From Ruminococcus flavefaciens (GTDB lineage: Bacteria; Bacteroidota; Bacteroidia; Bacteroidales; P3), in contig JAMPAI010000001.1 in assembly GCA_023667315.1 (NCBI GenBank), positions 136,914 to 180,812 on the forward strand: DNA of 43,899 nucleotides. The letters run 5' to 3'. The translations under genes and the position numbers were made by a program. Position 1 is the stretch's first letter. The number at the start of each line of letters is the position of its first letter. The notes below the pieces were generated by a model. The model searched no databases. It was not told where the DNA came from and saw nothing but the letters and a program-made list of their open reading frames with translations. This document shows positions 42,401 through 43,899 of the stretch, in pieces.

Positions 42401-43899
42401 GCGAAGACTACGACCTATAGGGTTACGCAATTATATAGTGCAAACTCGAACTGTAGCAGTACTAATGTCGAGGATACCGTAACGGTGGTGGTTCGCGACC
42501 GCATCCTGGTGGAAACCGCGGGCGACACCAATGTCTGCGAGATTACCGACGTGAAGGTGGGCGTTACCAAGGTTTCGCAGAACGTACACCGTTACGAATG
42601 GATAGACAGTGCCTCCGGTAGCGTGGTAAGCACCGACAGCGCGTTCATGATGAAGGCCGTGTCCGAAAACCATACCTATTACCTCACGGTATGGAACGAC
42701 AGCACCGGCTGCTCCGACCGCGACACCCTGCACCTTACCTACGGCGGCAACCTCTACAAGCTGAACTTCTACGACACGACGGTTTACCGTGGAACCACTA
42801 TCGATGTGGTGGTGAGCGGCCCGTGGCCCACCGACAAGCCGGCCAACTGTCCGTACGAATGGTTCAACAATACGGATACCGTAACCATCTGCAATACAGA
42901 CAGTATCTGGCATCTGAAGGCCGAAAAAGACGCTTACTATACGCTTTACCTGCGTGGCGGTGAAACCGAATGTTACAATAACCTGAATGTTAAGGTTATC
43001 GGTTTGAACCTGCACGACACGGCGGTTTGCGACTACTGTCCGACCGAAATCGGCATCGATTCGGTAGAACTGGATTACGTGGAATGGATCTATCTGGATA
43101 CCTTGCGCTTTACCTCCGGCCATACCGATCCGGTGGAAATGCACTTCTGCTTTGATGATACGGTAAAGAACAAGCATCAGGTAATCAGCGACTCGCTCTA
43201 TTACCATGCCTATGTGATTCCGTATCCCTACAAGGTTAAGGAAAGCGACACCGTGCCCGCCGGTCCGTTCTGCGACACCATTTTCTCCGAACCGCGCATC
43301 GAACTGGCATACGACGGCAAGCGTCCCGCCACTCACGGAACCAAGACCGAAGACATCGATGTCTATAAGGAATTCCTGCACTGGAACAAGGTAGAGGTGG
43401 TATGCCAAGAAGCCGCCCCCGGCAAGAAATTCGTCTGCGACACCTTGTTTGCGGTAAATGTTTATATCGATTGGATGACAGGAATGGATGTAATAGAACG
43501 ACAAGATAAAGGTACGCTTGTTAATTGCCGTGAGGTAGATAGTGTTTGTGTGGCAGTAGGTATTGAAGATCATTTGACGGATTTGAATGATTATGATACT
43601 GTGGTGGTTAAATGGAACTGCTCAACAATAACTCCGCCTACAAATGTTAAGCAAGTTTGTGATACAATCTACGACGTCACGACGGTGCCGGGTACGTTCC
43701 CGTGGGATCCGGTAGTTGAAAAACTGGTGTTGAACAGGGTAGAGAACTGCCAGGACGTAGCCGAGGGTTGTACGGTAAGCTATAAGAAGGAACGTTCATC
43801 CGACGGAATGACGGAAACCGTGAAGGCGACGGTAGAATGTGGCGGAGGCGAAACACCGAAGAAGACGGTATGCGACACGATCTACGACATCACGACGGT
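12416..43899 (+). CDS. Giant secreted multi-domain surface protein, at least 10,494 residues (3' partial)
   Basis: One frame stays open from just after TAG 12410-12412 to the right edge: 31,484 bases without a stop in every stretch I translated. No separately terminated frame occurs in this register anywhere between. The best start is TTG 12416, giving a basic N-terminus and a hydrophobic core (signal peptide). Layout: acidic/Pro linker; 12 GGxGDG-type repeats (12875-13630); a long array of roughly 80-100-residue Ig/PKD/SprB-like modules, most with a Cys near the first strand (xxCxGD) and one near the end (xGC); four lectin-like domains (21908, 24092, 31940, 36593); large super-repeats; and a 71-codon repeat beginning at the edge. 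I saw no enzyme motif. By analogy with SprB-like and other Bacteroidota giants it is probably a T9SS-exported adhesin. The C-terminal sorting domain lies outside the window. Mass exceeds 1 MDa. It follows the second FGE-like gene by 9 bases. Confidence 0.93.
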   Translation, partial: MKLNRLDIRKWVIAGFCLTGVAVGSATVGRLSSLRESREEVALSVADPALLPNLYASSSVFSGEPVLYPQLEDFDFDMPLPEPASGSYIVPLEPSIPPLPADADMFAEPDPLMDMAPFRLAGNVKWNNQGNVVGGDGMAAAISALPASGAPYKGGIGEGTKNANNTVIYKPIYLGGIGDGGSASAMPIIYKPTYLGGFGDGHTSSSMPIIYKPTYLGGFGDGHTSSSMPIIYKPTYLGGFGDGHTSVSTPMIYSTVYLGGIGDGHHSSSMDMIYKPTYLGGFGDGHTTAAMPAIPAPPFVGGLGDGHITATMPTIPAPPFVGGIGDGHITATMPQLPAPPFVGGIGDGHHSMKMDEPKPWPYMGGIADGHITLQVPGVFYPLYVGGQSDGFAKRGLPCDTTKYKIYSDSAICIGDTLFLETDSVPSASYIWRGPDGWRGDGMRVFRPGFTAKMAGTYTVTIDPGCADAEDLPMAMKVIDAIIPDPVYAIIDSVVPNMPYERMCFGDSAVFAVHGYGWGDSALFDWRINGNSIGEPTRDSVVRLAGIDDGFNVTVAVYSSLSCVDARPYVTKPIRTAVDEKKTVNVKIACDIDQSLDSIVVCRGYPVRFSSSYVNQGDDPRFIWLRNNDTILNGTQDYIVLDSLKDGDSIRMLLISSIRCVDCRPKVSNTIRFTVKDQPVLKVPGTQEINLGESVTLGVSGGSEQAEYTWSPCASSCKGDTVVASPRTSTRYKVTLTEPWRCQVEDTIWVEVYTDVRVLNHAQPITVCDSSQAKFEVRASGAELSFDWQVDQGDGIWRTIKDMPKPNPYSEVLASSFTSVLYVGLPKKDSVNATISQLNLGMNNYKYRCRVSGVTDKTQKRDTLYSNDPEKFYGTARLLINPLQTAYGSISFNTKDTVCEGTPVTFTLNTQNNLASNYSINWLVNDTSRQVGRSTTYTLPSNLSKNNTRVKALITTGYACPSWNPEPTAEVTMPAFKNPEVHSGADGTVIVQYNTRDTLRGKVISTGMKAGEDQTLVYAWTPANKIEGATDQLNALTTPVQIPVKYTFTAKNAHGCIGEHSHTVSLKGGKLMARMGDVTACEGDTICMQVEVWGGSGSYSFEWTTAPQNDTPANPDFESKDTADLCMVSPVGLTNYTVKVSDGVDVVVVTAKATINKRMLSQPVLAGDTNYCANTTKAFKLRVQNDAYAGRVSMYRWYVNDTLDARFDGSIEYSSIPKDGSRVHCEVTVGYACPAKNPVNTPKVGIHIFPIPKLTKITGDTTICPGTSIQLSVTGKKIDSLSWTPKNEIVTGANATSASQTVIAKPSVSTVYNIGLFTNKGCVVNYKVNVNVHPVTAATTQSPTIYACESGEARLPVKTSGVDLVYDWQKLDGGSWNSVTNTTKYGDLNTPQLLVRDVALTEDGDQYRLHVSGLCQPDSTSAPITLHVIDSVYFDIELVDTPRCENDPAKIRFITNLKGLEKKIDVVIKGSYGTRSYITRDSVYTIRAVYPNDRVQAYLTPQGIIAQCVTPNPMPSSIIDLGVKEAPSLTYKAVNPKACATNDGSITLNVTRGNQPYTYYFDGVANTNNVFDNLGAEMYVAGVTDNNGCQSKNVEISLRDPNGPVEPVVSNAGFHCSADGLPGFLLIDPKTKKADIKWHSDSRCTSLIHTGDSLAFPTTPGLHTYYLYQQFGNCKSGTVRVDVFVGQMPSIDRIDAVVPSSCDRSDGIISVYATGDTTLEYSIYVPQRFGTNSDFIDLPNATYPVAVRTLAGCTVYDTVELYAYNTPDAPKMLSHDTVYCAGSPRKPLEVRPDRKGAVTWFNDLTLQSVAYRGNPYNINGLKEGDYLFSAVEAVGTCNSKPATVKVKILPAITTGVPDKVYGCKGGWMTVKANDVEGVSYKWYDPSNKLISTTDSIYVKVPDDPKVYVLEATLSVDGYTCDLRQNVTLHYTTDPVYKDTTVCFGDTVVITVPNGIAYEWPDGSTSNTYRVAAGGKNGDKESIPVWVEFDDGCRMQYIYVVTTRLGQPTDVSINKDFELYCSGEKHKLTAKLSNPTVPVTLQWYKDGMDISDANAGTLNIDGLEAGNYTYVVTSTAKEFCTTPRVTSDTVQIRVYETPTVEAGTDIPDVAYGEKTIIGKDADVTGGITPYTYLWTGNGVGSDNDRLTILSNRLYSSTTVTLTATDSVGCSAKDDLKITVIGGPFRISLDKPYDFPMDKFSEVVCLNDSVRLRVKPEGGSGSYQVIWKELFADGTTSGVLDTLADYIFTAHHSATYKVTVINLTGAGDATAADTLTGTVSLTVNMPPAAGIISTPDTTMCSDTAYTVRLNGYFGDKIVWQYSYDSMIWSGLANNVDSVRLASGAAQTRQTTYYRVGVSNGVCPMQYAEDFKVLVYEDLNNNINYQGPDQPLCPEVTDVKFSGNEVTEGGNGTYEYKWQWSKTANGTYAPCPSDLGTQGYTWPGRIDSSRYVRRVVFSDGCPFFSQSVKVSVYDDSNIGEIEGENYVCIDSVGYLSVPNTKMESYRWEVATDTAVASSDWAEIAGAMMSSYQTDPMKRGDTLFYRAIGQKNGCEPDTTAAFHVIATDPLPVAAFISVDTMEACLNTLVVFQLDSVHFPGNKPSYAWYVNGSKLTLPVKNGKDTLAYASKDGKTLYIKNLQPGDSVQCALMSSIGCVTERVALSNAVKPTIYVPEVYIVSPADDLTFCRRDTVSILADSADFYRWIYFGEGDTSLGILHTGSYVYQDTLIKVSPEKPTMYYVQGVDRHGCYGIDSVRLTPEPVIDRTPDTVLCAGNTLTIKAVATSPTKGVTYSWKEVAVAAPASPATLKGALTVNTFKKVEPKDSLTYYIYTVKTSAPRYCTYTDTIRVEVQQNMQPKVDVVYDGTMLPPDTAHIVECEKVEHFFSYESEWGGDEPKYTWFFNGEAVSSDTIFSDRYPDMVDHSSIYVEMESSRRCVTQRTVKSNQLKVKYTKMPEAVVAINSNKGTSICPSEEVVIFQAHAPTYDTGIFEWYVKRVDSVKFSRVHIGDSLVSTFGTGDQVYCVYIAQDSCIKYSPKRSNTLTFTNYKLWKPTVEIIRLDAGREGRGDTVCEMTDVVFQARIADQGTDYRFTWLVDGMEVGTVNNLTLTYSDFIAQQGDEYKQNHITARLETKHTCAVPSNLNSDDTIVYVQPRKNFGVTIEQDVLQACNSLKYEPVAFTHIYGPLSVSGNSIANNCHDSYWNTGAISQQSIEGNGGVSAYAGTTGFHQMFGLTSRKNVKSYTDLDYAIYFNWGKLEVYENGAYKGSFGGYNTVQKYTVEIADSVVRYLRDGSVFYTSTVQDTIGLYYGGFSLYSICHAGCTNPDHSHFPNMRAYIEYRSSSITFGSSVFAPPINKPDYDWLVNDNSFEFGNGGDSLYDHKYRFEPNDVVTLVVHSNDVCMERLVAESNPVTVHPTDPGEFLHLADTAYVCLGDSVRLTASGAKTYTWELPLDMDTATVHDNSILVWPQKTTTYRVTGFNEDGCSDFKRIVVVVFELPKPDLGPDREACYADSLYFSVTKGSVPDSVTDRFHRTEWVFMTASDTVAMASEYDNAIRFVAEESGKLVATMINKFSGCYTVDTLRLTVHPLPLVKMPDDTLEICIKHDLAIYDTAYDQDYKKVNTYTWTPATGLSNGNGYTNGSCKIFNRADTGLFTYYVDVKSPKGCHSYDTVYVRNIKQELSLGIDLIRSTVCEGEAPQFILTGQWWDTLATATLYRNGSQVATYAVGRPGEFQRDTVSYTGTIAHNDRYQFKISSLNQCLVVKEVWSATDTLGVVYTTTLAPTPDSLCIGHDLLLKALPAQDSNVHYKWTMCNSYEQTVIKFIGATPDTVHETVYINHASFGKDTNTLVVKMPALPTYFMVEADGGHGCVTRDTTYVNIIEADTLWAKAEQSLDSCYNPEMLTPTWDFTSNALIPMAGGQIIKDGAQSHAWTYITSPTKLHGNFMYRYVINGTEGSSMVGINYEGRRHTGCSNWWYNWCGYDADYTFYLSWQNNRPILEIYERGNYIAKYGEYKEGDVLFIIRQSGYISYYHNENLLRRVRERSPEKNFNPEVSMHCPGTAVEPVHYVELQDIELTNSAGTIAAPMAHKWYLNGKLVSKDSVLKVYNVNFTGNHDTLVYEVSGQTKCDGYVTVRDTVAVKSPKGFSPVFLQLSTDEKKCQGRDFTVRAHLINRSGEVPDTAIRYNWYRGDVLFAGGTRADSILVPNVGINEYVWAQAYVDTASMHCAFNNIKNPVRSSYLTLPVEPAKVLGVNVDVFPGETVCLFSDVLFNVTQVVSGQLDAGDNPTVEWYLNDRLVSTDRTYKTDSLQQGDSVYAIVTASTEVSCLDTNRKQTRVVHMNVLPAPVLAAHKDTIVTYNSEAGLWAEVIKNWEPGITYEWYPAFDINEPYKATDSATVVRSRIDHYYTVQARNSIGCYSNEASVHVEVLTCPQFILRGSGTKACAGDSAFLYLQVQGFRPYTNNYFWQISHDNGTTWRTLDETTDANFGIRVGTNSVTLVFSQALAIYDKSQSIFRCAAVATDTMLSCDTVYSRELFLDIVDYTIPVASISGDTSICPRSPVIFTASGAVNKGDYYQWYVNGKMVSGNGNTLQLDSVNANTEISVTTVIRNDQNACVDNAHATDTLNIMVLPKPQLVMYPDTSIHIGDTAPVGVRVSGGFAPYTYSWNGLPNTTLFNAHVDSTATKKQIFTTIYTVTVTDSNGCFAKGSMTVNIEDTCKLYASIYGPKTICFDSTATFKGLVTGGLQNGDLHYLWKCEPVADTTVITFTGKEFTLTAMIPGEYELTFMVIDSTEYIPEFCPNESHSASATFTFTVAPPKTFHTAIDSLGAVCFGTGSTLTAKAFVDSLPTRIAVSYNWKQHNMFGDVIRQQYSTKNQFDVKKWSDGDWISLTAVLGGNECETGVTAHDTLRPVINPLPGPLKTNRMYVGGLEPCTFDTASIGLSVPIGQKGLVQFTIDGGKTWHNDSLFKPVVDGVYYPGVKYVATGCEYISDTAIEVTIPEPTKMPDVDVAGDNDFCAGSPIDDFVASNGSHDAIVGWYSAQDFDSVLVEGAIGQDRVAYTLPDSVKNVLGEHTIYAAQRAGDCKSDFKPFTFNVRERDTADGLYLKYVRRFKCIADSNPLDVKILAFFDSINVEGTYIWTSLNNVPITGTGSEIVASVIDSTRIYLTFTYVSSCDSTTRTLVHSDTISINVLDPGNDLEEGSVLCINESKVARSLDQSAINDEEIFHYTWYAKRYNADGTYTWSAATGDNAHENYTVLHSYLASVPGKPADYKELTLRRIVSADGCVDTSNEITFYYQPAPLATATLTVLEVCPGQDVEAVVNGTDLGTAPYVKWYVDGKRKPAYDTLVANFGPLKDGAKIRAVVYPVYDTLCTIVDSIAMDAVVKVVDAIEADVKVEVSDTLFCTLNNTFKAVYNAAYSTDPQYRWFYNGVHVPEADGKATYSRSDVQPGDLVSVTIAATGDCPAAPTASSTPVLASHKGATVQGSVQAVIDAELSRLDSVKFQATGAQSYIWQDNNATGSTHVVYAKSGNNVYCVQLHTDGYCDTVLCVSSVVPTAELEIPTVCAIQDVQATVSGTNLGTAPTVDWYVNGNKVSANDVLNKNLGQLMDGTPVTAVVWPDYSALGLPAGTATVDSLVLNGTATVTPSIDGTVTLTVSDTLFCNVTNTFTASYNTEYSDKPNYRWYHNGVLKTAANGKNTYSAAVQDGDSVYVWIFAHNDCPASDSVRSEAYRVVKGLTVPARIDVAVNDTLCLGDTLKVTAAGAASYEWNDKSTDAVREFVAADRPATYTVTAHTDGYCDTTMSVTVVSRVRPANTKLDQKDLTVCGADTVLLSVSRDPSASVLWNTGSTADTVRFIVPSIKTSDTTFTATFTDAYGCEYGPDAVTVHIRDSRPVNFISDNLGLPDTACWRSTFSAVAKVEPNDKAEMYYTWYRSGAYWKSGYNLDSLSLKGTDFPSASPYVIKVILQDNGVCLRMRQDTIVDTIIVEQPKEAGINIQSNSHIDNDTLRICVGEPTRLFAAVSNAGPVFADGSHNWYIEWYKNGQFVQRSDTVTFAELAVGSKIYAILYVDTTECNYAINSPVKSRVLTVVSVPQPDVRVDLSLRIDTICSNRDYEVTAAVTNGGTDPTYRWYVNGFLMTTGDERGNTVPIDGPILDMVNIRQQSAQEGTNYDIVCWVKSSLACAADSVRNQGVATLVVFPADTLKVVITPQIDTACAYENGDVVVNMHADVSGMAEGYDVEEPDLQWYVAADENSASTPIAGERNKDLHYITKNLTGNEVFSVRAFSKYRCTWNSTLVSEKAKIFLWPIRSEAGNNDTARNYAPVTLSTDSATGGSPHWITRGDGHFVKADTSHPTYVLGANDKLADGVWLVQEVSNRFGCLVADSMYLVISHCDDYTWKTDLQAVTVCHDRPVSLNNGVVAKTNAPDAVKSAEYVLVALASGSHPVDTLAVSDSVVFDWSGVVDTTRNLVLIGHINNTDCLYTDTIPVTVLPRNEIAVELTQDGADTCQSYKADTASWEIGGWNMPLHWNLNGGTLNHVHCSNMQRVFSGNYGGANTTVRYVATGREYTSIVGFSYEGSNGHYNDINLDYGFYFSEGKVGVYNRGLVGEYQLENPYEAGDVFTVIRRNHKVYFYLDQRNEHKLLQVIDEPESGWERRVRYAIGSPNVGSSYNPLVYINEPAITVSDSIRFSPLEGSFLYSWTLNDTLHSSASVWEAEKYNLKAGDRLKLEVKGITECDTVEAADSIVIVKSHDYEPIYVTLVHDSAGDCEYDEFTLTATVHNLPAGVSAGDLRYNWYRNGVAEVKGTTDNVYVLKDVKIGDYAYAEAYITGTTCVLNPEANPAPSHRVTFSLKENKKLGIRLVQQTKTEPAICPGDEVKMQAVVTNGGSYEISWYVNDALYTTGENLSLVPTGDVTIYALVSAKNEDVCLDTTLVSSDTVSVHMSVIPVVRAWADTTVTRNSRVPLHGEVIANADEAVRFAWTSNCGGVENASKLNTEITARNSCMYYLRAYNSVGCASEPDTVEVNVYDCPALSSIGVPASVCEGDSAAISITMSGYKPSTNTYEWQLSTDGGTNWTDISGDARFTSATTATGSVLGIRSATFDLDARNNTLFRCVVTATDTNLQFCPSVTTSDIKLNVDTATRQLPTIKITGPTDLCATASTMSAIYAAQLTPGYEVMWKQNGSGVLEYDGNDHIRGYTVRDGDKVIGVLYGASPCVNRLEISDTLTVRFFKQPTLKAWKDTIVAFNTNATVNALLDNPNGDVTYSWTPADQVADAGAASTITAKLTKSTVFTVSASDTASCSAEAKVTVIVSDTCVRSVELTGPESVCINETATFTGLVTGGGVLGKYDISWTVSPALDNNDGLEEMNNGGVPVLSFSNPTPGDYMVTFTVTDTGEAVRKFCYENGIVLSASKTLHIPERDTFGVSLKVEKDSVCEGSAITLAASATLNGNEAGTDLNYAWYRIRDGRTAYVGSSSPVLTVPDAKDKDRYYVVVNPKEGCRKDDKAQSNEVEVTVYPVPEPLKPYQVYAHSHLSCADDTAFILIDAGLQQNLLYSIDSGATWHAETLFKPLAKGTYHVMVKGEAGCEAAGVQTVYIDVQPEYNFTAPDVVPDSVVSCINDPAPIKAYNDQPGYMAWYADADLTQRLAVSVQDADSMLYVPAVDTPGRYVFYVKKALVDCEGPATEVPYIAGTCDIRLEPAPAGLCPGSDTPLYIVADEATRNISKNWIYQYSEDGKFVDTATVTVSARDRMDTVFVSKPGYYRIVDTTIWNTVMYSNVSEVQLGSYAILDNLFTVEYPINGATSMCPGKYTTIRLNGLSPDYYVEWPDTTNGSSYTHKYDTTTDVKVVVKSVIGGCAVDTSIHIIVLEKQYIKLSYNDTTICLGRGQQASLVLPKIMDSGEVFPAYTNYTWYRNGLIHVTGRYDRQDPASVVRLTIEPEVGDYVYVAQAHSLKDCPSMPDTVRIHVRQLDFELNPDSLAFCGGESDSISLPAADSISVNGVFMPYVSKLAVGPIVRDSVMAITLYSDVCRATDTLKLHYIQPDSLVAELKPVADTCLEITADTMRWNGSTLHTAANGWQSVYAADTIRANAELNYVVSGAEGAMVIGLEYVGDARGLWNKPFSIYLSDNGSADARKFYLYENGWEVNYTAMGDYRTGDLFTVRREGGAVEYYHNGSLLRRVEESGSLRSKALRASASTYYHGSEIAAMRIDNLPAPQVGTSLYHRYDDLHYAWFVNGRAAGTDSVLSDNYILVAGDTVVWQVTSYGLCDTAFSADTLVVDTANAYASIGLKLTADNESVCKGEAVLLTANITRLPEGVSLSDLRYNWYINGSAAALGTTSATYTHNNVQDGDYARVEAYADSKLCLLNGRNNPALSNTLYLKVDSADKIEFALDVQPDAVVCEGDELTFSAVASGLKYAPTVEWFVNDVKKGSGNSFSLADAKNGDKVYAVATFDAKENCQGGKTLRSNTVTITVNPVPAVRALADVTVNRGDEVSLTGIVTSGWTPGMAYTWTPSTLTADTVTKVIAHNSTTYTFTAVNAYGCEAEADVRVDVDECAYIAAQSSVHAPAVCVGDSTDFTVNVSGYQADTYTYIWQISSDNGNTWGDVAAPMYVNRGMSLHIPAVTSQMNGSQYRAVVTPNAAHSHCDTLYSLPFTLTVNTNTRQGTMDIDGLEDLCANNETFTYRMNASVQTGDHFYWYLNDVVVGQDINTLNLTKEQIGKGGILKSVWNMADGACASQKAYADSIEISMGSELSVIAGNDTVITKNTQAALFAQAVGGTEPYTYTWSPALSATTTGQRTLTQPLASTTVFTVTATGAHGCQAQAQVKVTVMDTCLQDVVISGEQGTGDQTSCQGEQVELQALVSGGMPGNYTINWSITPALAANDYVPVQNNSDLWIRPSVPGVYTIKVTVNDTSALSAEHCDAAHRTVTNQINLTVTGKDTLAVSLAEPDSVCKNTEFSLTAKATVNGKAANNVSYHWYRIREDVLHDLGMGNATLVPADALDADRYFVVATSADNCLADSVAVSDTVESVLYPVPTPLKPSDVVYTPARLCSNDSASIEIKGSYKVSQIKSRWPQTLYYSIDNGATWQTSASFKPLPDAAVYEILVKNQYGCQDAANRLNIKRAPQSTDVWLEAGPDDTIVAGQTFRVHGDTVAADGTPQWTTAGTGTFDNANTLHPVYTPSDADIAVGQVKLYLGVNSSDECPLKDSLTLYILQCGVYEIVRNASDTAVACEESPYTMIAKLVSTNPALSVPKADYEWRLIDEVFGGYTVEHADSDADSSKWTDQHTMPGLYELYVKTSTNCILTDTFQLELQPVPTGDGKIEVRYPGGANAISMCANDTARLVIVDASEQYIYTWPDGSTSDGITDNEYPVTATKDTSVIVKITSKKGGCEGYDTLEILVDKPFVITLTSNDTTVCPGSEVRLPKISVAGFGAGVPLTDYWWTNVQGDTVDAGAYASQNRPVMRIDRDTVYRGYATTTAKCQSAMAEFKVTVDKYTLALGDTLAICNGEQARISMPANTKNYTVNGRVLTAASNAAFDFSTAALYRDTVLVVTANSSLGCGYIDTLFVDVLPVPDMNIVNAGACANQPVVLSLPNLDETDECAWNVSTVSGSYSFTGDSISFRPAAKDSVLYIDLKVTNRLGCEYTKKDTIGIYTWPNLNIHDTTVCEGTPKVELIPDMAKVTAQYRITWLDKGLDTSVKLPNALTHRLSVADTVSHRYYYVVQNRNNGCTDTASVMVNITRLPKLDHKVDDTLCEPATRFTYIYNTIVNWSAAEYLSDGTLNVGLLSPVRGIRSSYTPSTKFWNIGGEVRLKVSVQGQAECKDRTVYDSFKIVYTSPLNVPSIDNKFICLSSKDNAKVEVDLTGTRKNMAGMEWKLSNNEVVPSLDTTNQKYKYTLVYTNPGGDTNVVYRDTLRVWNAVNCMIVRPFRVEFISAPYIAPDTVTICPGDTVSLKVSNPNSTRSAYWFNMETGKRDATGNVVKLHPAKTTTYRVTQLYSANSNCSSTNVEDTVTVVVRDRILVETAGDTNVCEITDVKVGVTKVSQNVHRYEWIDSASGSVVSTDSAFMMKAVSENHTYYLTVWNDSTGCSDRDTLHLTYGGNLYKLNFYDTTVYRGTTIDVVVSGPWPTDKPANCPYEWFNNTDTVTICNTDSIWHLKAEKDAYYTLYLRGGETECYNNLNVKVIGLNLHDTAVCDYCPTEIGIDSVELDYVEWIYLDTLRFTSGHTDPVEMHFCFDDTVKNKHQVISDSLYYHAYVIPYPYKVKESDTVPAGPFCDTIFSEPRIELAYDGKRPATHGTKTEDIDVYKEFLHWNKVEVVCQEAAPGKKFVCDTLFAVNVYIDWMTGMDVIERQDKGTLVNCREVDSVCVAVGIEDHLTDLNDYDTVVVKWNCSTITPPTNVKQVCDTIYDVTTVPGTFPWDPVVEKLVLNRVENCQDVAEGCTVSYKKERSSDGMTETVKATVECGGGETPKKTVCDTIYDITT
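12812..13630 (+). repeat. 63-bp (21-residue) GGxGDG tandem repeats
   Basis: The Gly-Gly dipeptide starts at 12875, 12938, 13001, 13064, 13127, 13190, 13253, 13316, 13379, 13442, 13505 and 13568, a spacing of exactly 63 bases each time. A degenerate first unit lies at 12815. Two unit types are visible: YKPTYLGGFGDGHTSSSMPI in the first half and PAPPFVGGIGDGHITATMP in the second. The outermost units are the most diverged (GEG, ADG, QSDG). The pattern is not the RTX nonapeptide, because the period is 21 residues. The acidic GDG/H positions could bind a metal; that is inference. It separates the signal region from the Ig-like array. Confidence 0.95.
13631..21907 (+). other. First Ig/PKD-like array of the giant protein
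   Basis: About residues 406-3164 are a continuous run of beta-sandwich-like modules. Typical cues recur: a Cys followed by a GD/GE step (ICIGDTLFLET near 13650, CFGDSAVFAVHG near 13920, VTACEGDTICMQV near 15645, TTICPGTSIQLSV near 16190), a central W or F in a YxW strand, and a closing TVTV...GC strand. This is the Ig-like/PKD-like pattern seen in Bacteroidota surface proteins. Module boundaries cannot be placed exactly by eye. Confidence 0.75.
17027..17220 (+). other. SprB-repeat-like module
   Basis: The segment runs from Cys (17027) through NDGSITLNVTRGNQPYTYYF to VAGVTDNNGCQSKNVEISL. This matches the SprB-repeat pattern: DGSI, then GGxxPYxYxW, then the closing YxVxVxDxxGC. The repeat is named after the Flavobacterium gliding adhesin SprB. 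A looser copy follows at about 17480-17730 (SCDRSDGIISVYATGD). The match is to a family pattern, not proof of gliding. Confidence 0.6.
21908..22427 (+). other. Lectin-like (ConA/SPRY-like) domain 1
   Basis: Residues about 3165-3337 begin at Cys (CNSLKYEP) and break the Ig pattern. The core LDYAIYFNWGKLEVYENG, then KGSFGGY, then VRYLRDGSVFYTS is the signature of a concanavalin/SPRY-like bacterial domain: a jelly-roll of paired strands with YENG and a repeated NG turn. Carbohydrate binding is the usual suggestion for this fold and is inferred here. Confidence 0.65.
22428..24091 (+). other. Ig/PKD-like modules between lectin-like domains 1 and 2
   Basis: Several modules with the usual cues: AYVCLGDSVRLTASGAKTYTWE, closing YRVTGFNEDGC; DREACYADSLYFSV; a TWTPATGLSNGNG strand; and STVCEGEAPQFILTG. 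This stretch links the first lectin-like domain to super-repeat A. Confidence 0.65.
24092..24630 (+). other. Lectin-like domain 2
   Basis: Residues about 3893-4071 start at Cys (CYNPEMLTPTWDF). The core includes DADYTFYLSW, LEIYERGNYIAKYGEYKEGD, and then ISYYHNENLLRRV. It shares the Y-E-x-G, GD-x-(F/L) and YY-x-N-x-x-LLRRV positions with the other copies. It heads super-repeat A. Confidence 0.65.
24092..27690 (+). repeat. Super-repeat A of the giant protein
   Basis: The order is lectin-like domain 2; a module with IRYNWYRG; a PKD-like module (TIVTYNSEAGLWAEV, closing ARNSIGC); a module with FWQISHDNGTTW; a TASGAVNKGDYYQWYVNG module; a PYTYSWNG module; a CFDSTATFKGLVTGG module; and a module with FTIDGGKTWHNDSLFKP. 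Super-repeats B and C show the same order with clear residue similarity but considerable divergence. The distance from the lectin Cys to the IDGGKTW motif (27272) is 3180 bases. Confidence 0.75.
27691..31939 (+). other. Ig/PKD-like modules between super-repeats A and B
   Basis: This stretch interrupts the super-repeat series. It includes the internal duplication at 28331-29850, further Ig-like modules (LCLGDTLKVTAAGAASYEWN; RICVGEPTRLFAAVSNAG), and a module with HWITRGDGHFVKADTSHPTY near 31430. That last type recurs after super-repeat C near 39890 (QWTTAGTGTFDNANTLHPVY). Confidence 0.65.
28331..29850 (+). repeat. Tandem duplication of a three-module block (about 759 bp)
   Basis: Two consecutive blocks match along their length. 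Each opens with a Cys then QDV (CPGQDVEAVVNGTDLGTAP, Cys at 28346; CAIQDVQATVSGTNLGTAP, Cys at 29105; offset exactly 759 bases or 253 codons). Each continues with VSDTLFC...NTF and YRW..NGV and ends with HTDGYCDT (about 29029 and 29793). The copies differ at many residues, so the duplication is not recent. Confidence 0.8.
31940..32470 (+). other. Lectin-like domain 3
   Basis: Residues about 6509-6685 start at Cys (CQSYKADTASWEIGG). The core contains INLDYGFYFSEGKVGVYNRG, then PYEAGDVFTVIRRNHKVYFY. It keeps the Y-x-x-G, GD-x-F-x-V-x-R and terminal hydrophobic strand of the family. It heads super-repeat B. Confidence 0.65.
31940..36592 (+). repeat. Super-repeat B (about 4.65 kb)
   Basis: Lectin-like domain 3 is followed by the same module order as A: LRYNWYRNG, TVTRNSRVPLHGEV closing YNSVGC, YEWQLSTDGGTNW, TYSWTPADQ, CINETATFTGLVTGG, LNYAWYRIRDG, and YSIDSGATWHAETLFKP (ATC of SID at 35093, 3153 bases after the lectin Cys). 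It extends further with MCPGKYTTIRL, DTTICLGRGQQ and FCGGESDSISLPA modules that reappear in C. It directly abuts super-repeat C. Confidence 0.8.
36593..37084 (+). other. Lectin-like domain 4
   Basis: Residues about 8060-8222 start at Cys (CLEITADTMRWNGS). The core is FYLYENGWEVNYTAMGDYRT, then GDLFTVRREGGAVEYYHNGS and LLRRVEE. It is the copy closest to domain 2 at the YYHN/LLRRV end. It heads super-repeat C. Confidence 0.65.
36593..41160 (+). repeat. Super-repeat C (about 4.57 kb)
   Basis: Lectin-like domain 4 is followed by LRYNWYINGS, DVTVNRGDEVSLTG closing NAYGC, YIWQISSDNGNTW, PYTYTWSPALS, SCQGEQVELQALVSGG, VSYHWYRIRED, and YSIDNGATWQTSASFKP (39680, 3087 bases after the lectin Cys). MCANDTARLVI, DTTVCPGSEVRLP and AICNGEQARISMPA modules follow. 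The order parallels B module by module. One added module, QWTTAGTGTFDNANTLHPVY, is absent at that place in B. Confidence 0.8.
41161..43654 (+). other. Distal modules of the giant protein, with AT-rich patches
   Basis: Ig-like modules continue (TTVCEGTPKVELIPDMAK; VTICPGDTVSLKVSNPNS; TNVCEITDVKVGV) without a lectin-like domain. Base composition drops visibly to AT-rich at about 41690-42480 and again at about 43465-43680, while the frame stays open. The last part (42960-43440) is Cys-rich and less Ig-like (CDYCPTEIGIDSVELDYVEW). It may be the transition to the C-terminal region. Confidence 0.55.
43655..43899 (+). repeat. Start of a 71-codon tandem repeat at the window edge
   Basis: VCDTIYDVTTV begins at 43655 and VCDTIYDITTV at 43868, exactly 213 bases (71 codons) apart. 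The intervening unit includes WDPVVEKLVLNRVENCQD and KKERSSDGMTETVKATVEC. Only one full unit and the start of a second are inside the window. The related earlier phrase FVCDTLFAVNV (about 43432) may be a diverged copy. Confidence 0.6.
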